Below, one piece after another: positions 1 to 15,437 of a stretch of 64,000 bases of DNA. This stretch comes from Amorphochlora amoebiformis (lineage: Eukaryota; Cercozoa; Chlorarachniophyceae): assembly GCA_054601695.1 (NCBI GenBank), contig BAAHQB010000348.1:1-64000 (forward strand), in the 5' to 3' direction. The translations under genes were made by a program, and so were the position numbers. Positions within the stretch are counted from its first letter, which is position 1. Each line of letters starts with the position of its first letter. The notes beneath the pieces were generated by a model, which did no database searches, was not told where the DNA came from, and saw only the letters and a program-made list of their open reading frames with translations.

Positions 1-137
1 TAAAAGTACGAATCATTTGTATTGTAACAAGACACTTTCTATGTACATTACTCTTATGAATACATACTCTATTACCCCGACTAGTTGACCCCTAAAAGTA
101 ACCCGAAGGCCTATCCCTAACCAGTATCAATATGTAC

Positions 138-599
138 CTGCAACGGGCATCTTGAGGCCGAAAAGCCGGAAAAATAGGCATACCATGGCGTCAAGTCCAT
201 GGAAGGCTTTATACCCTAACACATTGCTGGGAGGCGCTCGGACCTTGAGATAGTGATGAAATTATCATATGTGTTTTTGGTGGATTTCGTGGTAGCGAGG
301 AAGATTGAATATATATATATGGTGAACCATTACCGTGTGCCTTATCGTTGCCTTGACACGATCAGTCTGATGGGAAATATGTATAAATATTGTATATCGG
401 TATAATTACTTAGGTTATATATATATATATATATATATATGTACATATATATATATATTATACATTACTATGTATATAAATCTATAAACATTACATTATC
501 ATATATACATGTCCTAATATATATATAGACATTAGACATTATCTAACATATATACATATATATATATATATAACAAAATATATATATATATATATATAT

Positions 600-631
<32 letters not shown>

Positions 632-904
632 TATATATATATATATTGTTAGCGCAGTGGTATAGTAGATGGTAGTCCAGAGTTCGATTCAAGTCCGTTT
701 TGATTATGACGAATGATTATAGCTTCTTGTGGTAGCCGGATACTTCCTTTCTTCCTCCCGGAACGGTTCCGAGAATATTCTGGGTTCCGACCATCGTGCT
801 ACTACTCGTATACCCTGAGGAACAGACGGTAGTCTAGCCAGCGCCGCGTAGATAACTAGCTATAGGTTCCGCACTACCTCTACATGCTGTAACAATATAT
901 GTAA

Positions 905-951
<47 letters not shown>

Positions 952-967
952 TCAATATATATATATG

Positions 968-1009
<42 letters not shown>

Positions 1010-1108
1010 GCGTCTGTGCGTGTATGTTTTTAAAATGATGTCTTGACATAATCATAACGTACAAATATCTCCATCATACATTGCATATCTATGTACTCTC
1101 TCTGTCTG

Positions 1109-1153
<45 letters not shown>

Positions 1154-1222
1154 CATATATATATTGTATATATATATATACATATATATACATTTATATA
1201 TATACATATATATATATATAGG

Positions 1223-1278
<56 letters not shown>

Positions 1279-1294
1279 TATATATACATATATC

Positions 1295-1335
<41 letters not shown>

Positions 1336-1620
1336 CAACCCATCCTTACGAACGAACAAAGAAATGCATAAACATCATGGTAAGCAAGATCTGCACAGAG
1401 CTAAGTATGTTTTTACCATTTGCTCTCTGATGCGAGTTATAAACTCAGACTTGAATTCTGGGCGTTTCGTAAGCTCAATGTACGCCTTCTTGATGTCGCC
1501 TTTACTTACCTAGTCAAATACATCAACCACTCACCGATCGAAGTGGTAACCTCTCAAACTCGTATGGGGTGGGTTGGGATACTGAATATGTAAATATAAA
1601 GATATATACATCTACATATG

Positions 1621-1695
<75 letters not shown>

Positions 1696-1696
1696 C

Positions 1697-1748
<52 letters not shown>

Positions 1749-1889
1749 AATATATACATATAAAATGTATATATGCATATACTTATATATAACAAAATTA
1801 ATATATATAAATATAATTATATATATAAATATATATATATGCATATACTTATTTGTACACAAAACTAATTATGAAAATATAACCTTTAT

Positions 1890-1924
<35 letters not shown>

Positions 1925-2441
1925 TAATGTTAGGTAACGTCAGTGAGTGCGTATGTCCGTGTTTTCATTACCCACACTTTGCCATTTCAATATTTTGCGA
2001 ATAACATCACACGCAGCCCGAAACAAGCCATCATCACACTTCTCTTGGATGTGACGCGCGAGGCCCTCTTTACAAATGGACCCACACCAGTGACAGATGG
2101 ACTGAATAGTACGATGTCTCACAAGCATGTCAACGTGGAAGATTTTTTGGAATATATCAAAGAATTAAAATTGGTTTTACTTTTGCGAATCTCCTGCGTT
2201 TTGGTGGGTTACGTTCCTTCTTGCCGCGCGACGATGTCACCCTGTGGGGCATAATTTTGTTCAAAACCAGCCATGTTGTTCAAATATATATCAATACTGG
2301 ATGTATATACAAATCTATCTAAATATCGCGTATGTGTAAATACAAATCGATGCTATGTTTTTTATATGTGTGTATACGATGGAAAGTGCGTAGTTTTGTA
2401 ATGGAAACAAATTATATATACTTTATATATGTATATATTAT

Positions 2442-2519
<78 letters not shown>

Positions 2520-2534
2520 TGTGTACATATATAT

Positions 2535-2632
<98 letters not shown>

Positions 2633-2974
2633 ATATATATATATATATATATTATATCTTTATATATATATATTTTACATATATATATACACATATACAT
2701 ACATGTGTGTGTGTTTGTATGTGTACATATCACATACAAAATCACGAACAATAACCAACCTTTTAACCCCCGAATGGTGTGCAGCGGCGCCTTGTGGCGC
2801 CCCGTTGACACGTTGAGCTGTGTTCGGCACGTGTGTGCCCCCGATTGGGACTCGACTTTTCCCATCGACGTCGGGTCTGTAGATGCATCCGGTCTGTGTA
2901 TAGGTACTCGATGCCTCCTGGAACGTAGAAGCCTGTTGCTCATACCCTGAGATTTGATATAAAATACTTTCAGG

Positions 2975-3028
<54 letters not shown>

Positions 3029-3074
3029 AGATTTATTTATATACATCATATATATGTATATATATGTATACATG

Positions 3075-3105
<31 letters not shown>

Positions 3106-3256
3106 ACATATGTGCATACATGTGTATATATGTGCGTGTGTGTGTGTGTGTGTATAAATATATCTTATATGTATATATGTGGAATATTTCTATTTAAACA
3201 TGTACAGGCAAATATAGATACATAGATATGTATAAAAATATAAATAAATATATATG

Positions 3257-3315
<59 letters not shown>

Positions 3316-3397
3316 ATACATATGTTTATAAGCGTGGTATATATAAACTTGCATATGTGTGTATACATGTACATACACATGCAGATATGCATATGTA

Positions 3398-3467
<70 letters not shown>

Positions 3468-3771
3468 TATGTATATTTATATATATATGTATATATATAT
3501 ATATATATGCACGTATATATTTTATGCATACATGTATATATACATATATTATGTGGATGTATACATATGGATATATATATGTGTGTATATATATAATATA
3601 TAATATATATATATATATATATGTGTATATATATTTGTATATATAAATACGTAATTGTAAACATGACTTGAATTCGTCGCGTTGGATGCATGGGAGTTTG
3701 CGTGGTGGAGGACATTGTTGTGGTTGAGATTTATGCCTGGGATTTCGCGTCGTTCATGCACGATCGGGAGT

Positions 3772-3839
<68 letters not shown>

Positions 3840-4772
3840 AATATATATATGTACGTCTAAATTTGTACAATATATGAATAAAAAATAACATAATATATAT
3901 ATATATATATAATATTTAGATCTGTGATATATTTATTCTCATCAATGAGCAAGTACCCATTGACCACAATGTTAGGCATAACGCTGCCTAGCGGCGGCAG
4001 GTTGACACGTGGAACACGGATGGAGCCTCCAGCTTGCACGTGCATAGGAGAAGGCTGGTGTTGACTCGCGTGATCCACCGAACCCTGATTTCTTCTAGTC
4101 GGCAGGTGCTGACCCATGGTTGGGGCTTGATTCCCTTGAGAGACGTCGGGAGTGTGAGCATGACCTCCTGTAAGTCCTTCTTGAGGAAGCGGTGATGGCA
4201 AACGAGACAAGTGATTTTGGTAGCCTTGAACCCGGCCTGTATGTGATGCAAAAAGTAAGGTTTACGTGGATATGTAGTGTGTGCAAGTAGATGGTACGAC
4301 CCGGAAAGCTCATCATGTGATGGGTTTGGTGGGTTTAATTGGACACTTAAGCTTTGCGATCTGGTTTGATTTCTTTTATGCTTGTGGCCTCCACTCTGTC
4401 CGTGGGCCGAGCCCGCCTTAGTAGCAAACCTGGTAATAATCAAAATCATATCGAGACAACCTCATTTAAAACGTTACCGAGCTGTAGCCCTATGAGGTTT
4501 TATAACGCCTTTGTATATCTAGCATAAGAATGTAATATACGCGTAATGATACACATTTTATGCATATATATATATTTATATGACATAGTATATATATATG
4601 ATATTATAACATACATTTTTACATTTTATTTGCACGATATTTATATTTATTTTTTTTAGATCTTGTATATACATTAATATTTTTATGTATTTTAACATTG
4701 TTCTTATATGAATTATATATATATTTATACGTATATAATATAATATATATATATATATATATATCTATGTAT

Positions 4773-4816
<44 letters not shown>

Positions 4817-6120
4817 TTTTCTATAATATATATATATTGTGTGCTCCGGTCCTCATACACATCTACACATGCATGCTCTCATGAACCACGGAAGGCTCTA
4901 TATACACATTCCATTAGAAGGTTTGTATCATGTAATGACAGCGTTGAACCCAAAAGTACACCTTTAATAATTAAAGATGAAAATACTGCAAAATCCTAAT
5001 AATAATTTGGAAATGGATACCTATGGCTTGAGAGGGGATGGCGATGGGAAATCTGTTCCTCTTCCATCATGTGGCAGGTTTGGGGGCGGATTTCAGTACT
5101 GCTTGGGCCTCCACTCCATCCCGGGCCGAGACCGCCCGACTAGCAAAATTGTTCCTAACCAAATCGACATCAAGACAACCTTACCGGGCCAGGGTATATG
5201 CCCCGGCCTTTGTATATATCCACATCTATATGCTCTCAAGGACGGCGAAGCCCAATACATTCTATTTTCGAATGGCCACGGACGTGAACCCTTGTGTAAA
5301 CATACGAAAGTTTGCAGAAATTGAAATGTAACGGAGGACAAGATTTCGGTTTGGATACCAATGGCTTGAGGGATGGGGTAGGCCGGGATTGCGATGGTGG
5401 CTCCGTTTTTTGTCCATGTTTGCGCAAATGCCTTTGAATTCAACTGGAGGTTTCGCTAGCTGATTATGAATACGTGTACAAATATCAGTATGCATTGGGA
5501 TAATACGTATGGAGGTATGTACAACATTGCATATTCCCAATATTTATGGAATCGAAAGTTCATAGGGTATATTTTATAAGGATCAATAAACATCAAGATT
5601 TCTCCGTGGCGTATCAAGGCGATATCTCCGATCAGGGCCCCTATTTTATGCATCATATGGTGACGTCCATCAACTCCCCAAAACCAAAGCCTCAAACCCT
5701 AAAATCGAACTCAGAAAGCTCGGTAGCAAGGTTTACCTGTTTCTAGACATATATGAGTCTCTTGAGACCTTAGGGCCTTTGCAGTGGCACTGACGAGATC
5801 GGGCAAGCTTGCTTCCGTCGGGATGGCAATTGCCTGATATCAATCACCGCGATCTCCACTGGATTCTTCGCTTTTTTCGCGAAAAGGAACAGTGTATTTG
5901 ATTGGGAGTACCTTCATGGGACACCGATTGCCCTGGGGATGAGACCGATAGGCAAAAGGGTGTGCATGGTTCTTCGACTCCATATCCTTCTGATTACGAA
6001 CTCGGGCTCATCGACGCGTGCAACTCAAGCGGAGGTTTGTCCATTCGAACTTTTAACCGAACGTTTGTACCGGGGAATTTCGGCATTCCCGGTCTATAAA
6101 GATTATTAAGGCCATTTTGC
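138..6120 (-). pseudogene. Copy 1: inverted, decayed 5' half of the KHA-like/zinc-finger/LRR gene (exons 1-17)
   Basis: Reading leftward, this matches the other copies exon by exon: exon 1 about 5897-6110, exon 2 5737-5833, exon 3 about 5507-5640, exon 9 3957-4236, exon 10 3651-3774, exon 11 2760-2946, exon 12 2181-2241, exon 13 1978-2101, exon 15 1417-1499, exon 16 334-366, exon 17 138-243. Lengths equal those of copy 3 except exon 13, which is 124 bp instead of 126 and is therefore frameshifted after the zinc finger. Exon 1 has lost the ATG (ATA at the matching place) and has several indels. Exon 3 reads RHGEIL where the other copies read RDGDIL. The remainder of the gene lies beyond the left edge. 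Decay of the start and zinc-finger exons argues for a pseudogene; a product from an internal start cannot be excluded. Confidence 0.72.
645..905 (+). mobile_element. SINE-like element, family A (copy 1)
   Basis: Begins ATTGTTAGCGCAGTGGTATA. It contains an A-box-like TAGCGCAGTGG (650-660) and a B-box-like GAGTTCGATTC (680-690), the two parts of an RNA polymerase III internal promoter. Spacing (30 bases start to start) is shorter than in a tRNA, and no cloverleaf can be folded, so it is not a tRNA gene. In an intron of copy 1 in antisense orientation. Confidence 0.5.
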
Positions 6121-6129
6121 CTAGAATCT

Positions 6130-6702
6130 ATATCACTTACTCTCCCGCGATTTTAATATTTCAGTTATTTAGTTTAGATATCTTGATATTCTATTATAGA
6201 TATCTATAAAATGGAAACAGTTTTAAGGTCATGTTATAACCTGTAACCGCCTTACTACAGTTACCTCCCTTGTTGATGTGACACACCCGTGTGTCTTATT
6301 TCGGCGCCACCCCAATGGTCTCACCCAAGCGGCCGCCGCCTTCGCCTCCCACAGGGTCTTAAGGTTATTCGCAGCAAAAAAAACGCTTTATATAGAATAT
6401 AAGTTGTATGTGTGTAACTCTGAAAGAAAAATATTTGAGGGGGGTGGTCTGGGGTGTATTTGTGGCGATGATCGCTTGATTTTGGGGTAGAAAGGGGGAA
6501 AGGCCATGGGAAAGGTGAGTGTTCGATTATTTTAGGTAAGAGTGCGCAAAAGTTGTGGTATGAAAGTGCGTTAAAACTAGAGATGGAGTTGGAAATGGTG
6601 TGGCTCGTTATAACATTTTTTCGAAAAAATGGGCGATGCTCTTAAAGCATTGACTTATTGATTACGTATATTTTACAGTAATGCGTCTAGAACATGTAAA
6701 AA

Positions 6703-6801
<99 letters not shown>

Positions 6802-6936
6802 TTACTTATGGTATGCTTGTGCGTATACAGCATCATAGAAAATGATCTAACTGTAGGTCCACAACGACTCTAGCAGGGTCTCTAGCATGAAATGCATGTC
6901 TACATACCACTGGACACTCATACTATAATATCTAAG

Positions 6937-6992
<56 letters not shown>

Positions 6993-7170
6993 GAGTAGTA
7001 GATATAGCTGATATAGTGTAGATAGTAGTGTATTAGTGTAGTAGTAGATATACTCTACATACTAGATACACTATGTATCAATCATACGATCTAGTTTATA
7101 TGTATGTATATATGTATGTGTGTGTATGTGTGTGTGTGTGTGTGTGTTGGTATGTGTGTGTGTGTATATG

Positions 7171-7251
<81 letters not shown>

Positions 7252-7548
7252 TCATAAGTATATATTGTTATATATATATAATTTATTTATGTACGTATTT
7301 AATGAAAGGTCACATACAGACATCTACATATCGCATATTATATATACATATATATATATATACATATATATACAAATAATATCATGTATACATCTAATAT
7401 ATATATGACGTATACACATATAGAGCTATAATATGAATTTGAAAGTATATGTTTGAATTTGTATTGGTAGGACTGGAGGGCTATCGAGGCGTCTTGTCTT
7501 GTGACGCTGGTGCGTGATCTGGAGGAGCTTATGGGTAATCAATCAACA
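6130..7548 (-). other. Upstream region of copy 1
   Basis: Non-coding. Holds the inverted equivalents of the copy 2 upstream elements (TATATAAAG at about 6387-6395 on the minus strand, palindromes at 6279-6296 and 6614-6631), then (TA)n and (TG)n tracts. No convincing ORF. Confidence 0.55.
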
Positions 7549-7627
7549 TCTACCAAGTAGCATATAGAAAACATTACATATACATATGTATGTGTATGTA
7601 TAATAGATATGTTTACATTTAAGTATT

Positions 7628-7662
<35 letters not shown>

Positions 7663-7831
7663 CCAAGTAGCATATAGAAAACATTACATATACATATGTA
7701 TGTGTATGTATAATATATATATGTTTACATTTAAATATTTATATATATATATATATATTTTACCAAGTGTCATATAGAAAACATTACATATACATATGTA
7801 TGTGTATGTATAATATATATATGTTTACATT

Positions 7832-7867
<36 letters not shown>

Positions 7868-8117
7868 ACCAAGTGTCATATAGAAAAATAAACACATATT
7901 CATATACAAGTATAATTCTCTCTCCTCTGTCTCTCTCTATCTGTATATATATATATATAATATATATAATATATACATATATAACATGTTACATCACATG
8001 AAGATGAGAGAGTATTGTATAAATATATGTTGTATAATATGTATATATATAAATTATATATAGACACATATATGCATACACATACATTTGTAAGGATATA
8101 AAATCTTATCCATACCT

Positions 8118-8150
<33 letters not shown>

Positions 8151-8225
8151 AATACTTAAATGTAAACACATATATTATACATACACAAACATATGTATAT
8201 GCAATGTTTTCTATATGCTACTTGG

Positions 8226-8279
<54 letters not shown>

Positions 8280-8388
8280 CATACACATACATATGTATAT
8301 GTAATGTTTTCTATATGACACTTGGTAAAATATATATATATATATAAATATTTAAATGTAAACATATATATATTATACATACACACAC

Positions 8389-8425
<37 letters not shown>

Positions 8426-8705
8426 TTTAAATGTAAACATATATCTATTATACATACACATACATATGTATATGTAATGTTTTCTATATGCTACTTGGTA
8501 ATATATATATATATATATATATATAAATATTTAAATGTAAACATATATATATTATACATACACATACATATGTATATGTAATGTTTTCTATGACACTTGG
8601 TAAAATATATACACATACATATAAATATTTAAATGTAAACATATATCTATTATACATACACATACATATGTATATGTAATGTTTTCTATATGCTACTTGG
8701 TAGAT
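7549..8705. repeat. Minisatellite spacer of the palindrome
   Basis: A unit of roughly 100-130 bp, beginning TACCAAGTAGCATATAGAAA and continuing through a conserved ACATATACATATGTATGTG core to a (TA)n run. About three copies occur in plus orientation (7549-7890) and about five in minus orientation (8150-8705). The change of orientation marks the centre of the palindrome. Confidence 0.85.
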
Positions 8706-8874
8706 GTTGATTGATTACCCATAAGCTCCTCCAGATCACGCACCAGCGTCACAAGACAAGACGCCTCGATACCCCTCCAGTCCTACCAATACAAATTCAA
8801 ACACATACTTTCAAATTCATATTATAGCTCTATATGTGTATTACGTCATATATATATTAGATGTATACATGATA

Positions 8875-8929
<55 letters not shown>

Positions 8930-9010
8930 GCGATATGTAGATGTCTGTATGTGACCTTTCATTAAATACGTACATAAATAAATTATATATATAACTATAT
9001 ATACTTATGA

Positions 9011-9124
<114 letters not shown>

Positions 9125-9223
9125 AATGGTATGATTGATACATAGTGTATCTAGTATGTAGAGTATATCTACTACTACACTAATACACTACTATCTACAC
9201 TATATCAGCTATATCTACTACTC

Positions 9224-9285
<62 letters not shown>

Positions 9286-9420
9286 CTTAGATATTATAGT
9301 ATGAGTGTCCAGTGGTATGTAGACATGCATTTCATGCTAGAGACCCTGCTAGAGTCGTTGTGGACCTACAGTTAGATCATTTTCTATGATGCTGTATACG
9401 CACAAGCATACCATAAGTAA

Positions 9421-9509
<89 letters not shown>

Positions 9510-9583
9510 TACACTTTTACATGTTCTAGACGCATTACCGTTAAATATACGTAATCAAAAGTCAATGCTTTAAAAACATCGCC

Positions 9584-9601
9584 CATTTTTTCGAAAAAAT
9601 G
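9584..9601. promoter_or_regulatory. 18-bp perfect palindrome upstream of copy 2
   Basis: CATTTTTTCGAAAAAATG. Also at 6614-6631 and 37723-37740 but degraded in copy 4 (near 58490). It sits about 470 bp before exon 1. A dyad binding site is possible; position conservation reflects duplication as much as selection. Confidence 0.35.
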
Positions 9602-9821
9602 TTATAACGAGCCACACCATTTCCAACTCCATCTCTAGTTTTAACGCACTTTCATACCACAATTTTTGCGCACTCTTACCTAAAATAATCGAACACTCAC
9701 CTTTCCCATGGTCTTTCCCCCCTTTCTACCCCAAAACCAAGCGATCATCGCCACAAATACACCCCAGACCACCCCCCTCAAATGTTTTTCTTTCAGAGAT
9801 ACACACATACAACTTATATTC

Positions 9822-9830
9822 TATATAAAG
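9822..9830 (+). promoter_or_regulatory. TATA-like box, copy 2
   Basis: TATATAAAG followed by CGTTTTTTC in otherwise mixed-composition DNA, about 240 bp before exon 1. The equivalents at 37959-37967 and 58717-58725 are unchanged. Because TATA runs are everywhere here, only its GC-containing context makes it notable. Confidence 0.3.
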
Positions 9831-9909
9831 CGTTTTTTCCGCTGCGAATAACCTTAAGACCCTGTGGGAGGCGAAGGCGGAGGCCGCCATTGGGTTTGGC
9901 GCCGAAATA

Positions 9910-9927
9910 TGACACACGGGTGTGTCA
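9910..9927. promoter_or_regulatory. TGACACAC-GG-GTGTGTCA palindrome, copy 2
   Basis: Perfect 8-bp arms with a 2-bp centre, downstream of the TATA-like box. Confidence 0.4.
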
Positions 9928-10068
9928 CATCAACAAGGGAGGTAACTGTAGTAAGGCGGTTAAAGGTTATAAAATGACCTCTATTCCATTTTACAGATAT
10001 CTATAATAGAATATCAAGATATCTAAACTAAATAACTGAAATATTAAAATCGCGGGAGAGTAAGTGAT

Positions 10069-10677
10069 ATGAATTCTAGGCAAAATGGCCTTAATAAAAT
10101 TAATCGACCGGGAATGCCCAAATTCCCCGGTACAAACGGGTTAAAAGTTCGAATAATGGACAAACCTCCGCTTGGATGCGTTGATGGCCGGAGTTCGTAA
10201 TCAGAAGGATATGAGTAGAAGAAACACACTTCGCCTATCGGTCTATCCCCAGGGCAATCGGTCTGCCATGAAGGTACTCCCAATCCAATACCCATGTCTT
10301 TTCGCGAAAAAAGCGAAGAATCCAGTGGAGATCGCGGTGATTGATATCAGGCAATTGCCATCCCGACGGAAGCAAGCTTGGCCGATCTCGTCAGTGCCAC
10401 TGCAAAGGCCCTAAGGTCTCAAGAGACTCATATATGTCTAGAAACAGGTAAACCTTGCTACCGAGCTTTCTGAGTTCGATTTTAGGGGTTGAGGCTTGGG
10501 TTTTGGGGAGTTGATGGACGTCACCATATGATGCATAAAATAGGGGCCCTGATCGAAGATATCGCCTTGATACGCGACGGAGACATCTTGATGGTTATTG
10601 ATCCTTATAAAATATACCCTATGAACTTTGGAGTCCATAAATATTGGGAATATGCAATGTTGTACATACCTGCATAC
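10069..10677 (+). CDS. Copy 2, exons 1-3: KHA-like N-terminal domain, exon 1 frameshifted
   Basis: Exons 10069-10273, 10351-10447 and 10544-10677 with GT-AG introns. Exons 2 and 3 are in frame and carry the KHA-like motif ICLETGALIEDIALIRDGD across the junction. Exon 1 is 205 bp against 216 bp in copy 3. A net loss of 5 bases near the segment just before MAGVRNQKDM breaks the frame from the ATG at 10069. An internal ATG at about 10172 would restart the frame as MDALMAGVRNQ and keep most of the domain. This copy is either damaged at its N terminus or starts later than copy 3. Confidence 0.62.
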
Positions 10678-10740
10678 GTATTATCCCAATGCATACTGAT
10701 ATTTGTACACGTAATCATAACCAGCTAGCGAAACCTCCAG

Positions 10741-11564
10741 TTGAATTCAAAGGCATTTGCGCAAACATGGACAAAAAACGGAGCCACCATCGCAATCCCG
10801 GCCTACCCCATCCCTCAAGCCATTGGTATCCAAACCGAAATCTTGTCCTCCGTTACATTTCACTTTCTGCAGACTTTCGTATGTTTACACAAGGGTTCAC
10901 GACCTTGACCATTCGAAAAGAGAATGTATTGGGCTTCACAGTCCTTGAGAGCATATAGATGTGGATATATACAAAGGCCGGGGCATATACACTGGCCCGG
11001 TAAGGTTGTCTTGATGTGGATTTGGTTAGGAACAATTTTGCTAGTCGGGCGGTCTCGGCCCCGGGATGGAGTGGAGGCCCAAGCAGGAAATCCGCCCCCA
11101 AACCTGCCACATGATGGAAGAGGAACAGATTTCCCATCGCCATCCCCTCTCCAGCCATAGGTATCCATTTCCAAATTATTATTAGGATTTTGCAGTATTT
11201 TCATCTTTAATTATTAAAGGTGTACTTTTGGGTTCAACGCTGTCATTACATGCATACAAACCTTGTAATGGAATGTGTATATATAGCCATCCGTGGTTCA
11301 TGAGAGCATGCATGTGTAGGTATGTATGAGGACCAGAGCACACACATATACATATATTATATGAGTAGAAATATATGAACAGATGATATATATATATATA
11401 TATATATATGTGCCAAGTATATAAGGTATATTTATATATATATATATCTTATCTATACACGTGTTTGAGCTATCGCATTCTGGAGGCTCCTCTCATATAT
11501 GTGTCTATCTCTCCTCTAGGCAATCTCTCTCTCTTTATACTGGGCTCAATGGATACATATTATT

Positions 11565-11613
<49 letters not shown>

Positions 11614-11692
11614 TATATATGTATTATACATATAAAATATATTCTAAAAAAATAATGTAAATATATATTTAATGTTATTAATTTCATTATAA

Positions 11693-11735
<43 letters not shown>

Positions 11736-11973
11736 ATTACGTATTACATTCTTATGTAGATATACAAATGCGTATAAAACCTCATAGGGCTACAGCTCGG
11801 TAACGTTTTTGAGGTTGTCTCGATGTGATTTTGATTATTACCAGGTTTGCTACTAAGGCGGGCTCGGCCCACGGACAGAGTGGAGGCCCAAGCATAAATC
11901 CCAGTCGCGCTAGTGTCCCCCACCAAACCCATCACATGATACTACCATCTACTTGCACACACTACATATCCAC
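10741..11973 (+). CDS. Copy 2, exons 4-8: low-complexity linker with internally repeated exon pair
   Basis: Candidate exons are 10741-10878, 10959-10999, 11030-11160, about 11760-11800 and 11845-11973. Boundaries are inferred from alignment with copies 3 and 4. Exon 6 is 4 bases shorter than in copies 3 and 4, and exon 8 has lost 13 bases near its end. Both changes shift the frame relative to copy 3. Sequence is rich in P, S, H and Q, and I recognise no family. The reading frame through this block is the least certain part of the model. Confidence 0.4.
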
Positions 11974-12002
11974 GTAAACCTTACTTTTTGCATCACATAC
12001 AG

Positions 12003-12730
<728 letters not shown>

Positions 12731-12835
12731 ACATATATACATATACATATATACATACTCACATACATACATTGACATATCTGCATGTGTATATATATAT
12801 ATATATATGAAAGTTAAATATACCACCTATTACAC

Positions 12836-12932
<97 letters not shown>

Positions 12933-12956
12933 CTATCATATAAAAAATACTCACAG

Positions 12957-13044
<88 letters not shown>

Positions 13045-13113
13045 TATATATTATATATATATCATATATATATAAATATACATATATATATATATATATA
13101 ATATATATAATAT

Positions 13114-13164
<51 letters not shown>

Positions 13165-13192
13165 CCTAAAAGTAAATTATATCCAATCTCAG

Positions 13193-13415
13193 GGTATGAG
13201 CAACAGGCTTCTACGTTCCAGGAGGCATCGACTACCTATACACAGACCGGAGGTATCTACGTCGATGGGAAAAGTCGAGTCCCAATTGGGGGCACACACG
13301 TGCCGAACACAGCTCAACGTGTCAACGGGGCGCCACAATGCGCCGCTGCAGATCATTCGGGGGTTAAAAGGTTGGTTATTGTTCGTGATTTTGTATGCGT
13401 ATATGTACACATACA

Positions 13416-13456
<41 letters not shown>

Positions 13457-13469
13457 ATCTATATATGTT

Positions 13470-13500
<31 letters not shown>

Positions 13501-13518
13501 TGGGAGTATCTATCACCT

Positions 13519-13571
<53 letters not shown>

Positions 13572-13687
13572 GTATATATATAATTTTTACATTAGGTATA
13601 TATATATATATATATGTGTATATGTAATATATATCATATATATATATATATATATATTATATGTGTGTATATTTATATATATAATAT

Positions 13688-13740
<53 letters not shown>

Positions 13741-14189
13741 TAAAATATATATAATTTATTTCCATTACAAAACTACGCACTTTCCATCGTATACACACAT
13801 ATAAAAACATACTATAGATTTATATTTACACATGCGCGATATTTAGATAGATTTGTATATACATCCAGTATTGATATATATTTGAACAACATGGCTGGTT
13901 TTGAACAAAATTATGCCCCACAGGGGGACATCGTCGCGCGGCAAGAAGGAACGTAACCCACCAAAACGCAGGAGATTCGCAAAAGTAAAACCAATTTTAA
14001 TTCTTTGATATATTCCAAAAAATCTTCCACGTTGACATTCTTGTGAGATATCGTACCATTCAGTCCATCTGTCACTGGTGTGGGTCCATTTGTAAAGAGG
14101 GCCTCGCGCGTCACATCCAAGAGAAGTGTGATGATGGCTTGTTTCGGGCTGCGTGTGATGTTATTCGCAAAATGTTCGGAAATGGCAAA
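13193..14189 (+). CDS. Copy 2, exons 11-13: NLS-like stretch and C2HC zinc finger
   Basis: Exons are 13193-13370, 13924-13984 and 14064-14189. Exon 11 is 9 bases (three codons, RPD) shorter than in copy 3, in frame. Exon 12 gives a basic run [11 protein letters not shown], a plausible nuclear localisation signal. Exon 13 gives C-x2-C-x10-H-x4-C (CHWCGS...RHIQEKC), a C2HC zinc finger. Phases join without a gap: exon 11 ends phase 2, exon 12 supplies one base, and exon 13 starts phase 0. A nucleic-acid or protein-binding nuclear role is inferred from this alone. Confidence 0.7.
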
Positions 14190-14234
14190 GTGAGGGTAAT
14201 GAAAACACAAACCTACGCACTCACTCACGTGTCC

Positions 14235-14306
<72 letters not shown>

Positions 14307-14404
14307 GTTATATTTTCATAGTTAGTTTTTGTGTACAAAGAAGCATATGCAAACATACATGTTTATATGAACATATTTGTATATATGTATGTATATGTAT
14401 ATAT

Positions 14405-14534
<130 letters not shown>

Positions 14535-14551
14535 TTATGTGACAAATTCAG

Positions 14552-14716
14552 TATCCCAACCCACCCCATACGAGTTTGAGAGGTTACCACTTCGATCGGT
14601 GAGTGGTTGATGTATTTGACTAGGTAAGTAAAGGCGACATCAAGAAGGCGTACATTGAGCTTACGAAACGCCCAGAATTCAAGTCTGAGTTTATAACTCG
14701 CATCAGAGAGCAAATG
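14552..14716 (+). CDS. Copy 2, exons 14-15
   Basis: Exon 14 (14552-14598, PTPYEFERL) ends at a strong GTGAGT donor. Exon 15 (14634-14716) reads [16 protein letters not shown] and ends IREQM. Lengths (47 and 83 bp) are the same in copies 3 and 4. The phase between them fits only if the intron is 25 bases (ending at the TAG at 14623) rather than 35, so this join is unresolved. No family recognised. Confidence 0.5.
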
Positions 14717-14797
14717 GTAAAAACATACTTAGCTCTGTGCAGATCTTGCTTACCATGATGTTTATGCATTTCTTTGTTCGTTCGTAACGATGGGTTG

Positions 14798-14894
<97 letters not shown>

Positions 14895-14946
14895 CACATT
14901 TATATACATACCTATATATATATATATGTATATATATAAATGTATA

Positions 14947-14990
<44 letters not shown>

Positions 14991-15085
14991 CAGAGAGAGT
15001 ACATAGATATGCAATGTATGATGGAGATATTTGTACGTTATGATTATGTCAAGACATCATTTTAAAAACATACACGCACAGACGC

Positions 15086-15138
<53 letters not shown>

Positions 15139-15139
15139 A

Positions 15140-15184
<45 letters not shown>

Positions 15185-15186
<2 letters not shown>

Positions 15187-15437
15187 TGTTACAGCATGTA
15201 GAGGTAGCGCGGAACCTATAGCTAGTTATCTACGCGGCGCTGGCTAGACTACCGTCTGTTCCTCAGGGTATACGAGTAGTAGCACGATGGTCGGAACCCA
15301 GAATATTCTCGGAACCGTTCCGGAGGAAGAAAGGAAGTATCCGACTACCACAAGAAGCTATAATCATTCGTCATGATCCAAACGGACTTGAATCGAACTC
15401 TGGACTACCATCTACTATACCACTGCGCTAACAATAT
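15185..15437 (-). mobile_element. SINE-like element, family A (copy 2)
   Basis: Same element, opposite strand, in intron 15 of copy 2. Flanked by (TA)n, so target-site duplications cannot be recognised. Confidence 0.5.

Noticed and set aside
650-720. tRNA gene
   Set aside because: A-box and B-box-like strings are present, but the spacing is too short and no acceptor or anticodon stem can be drawn.
7549-8705. CRISPR-like array
   Set aside because: Repeats are about 100 bp with (TA)n between them, there are no unique spacers, and the DNA is eukaryotic.
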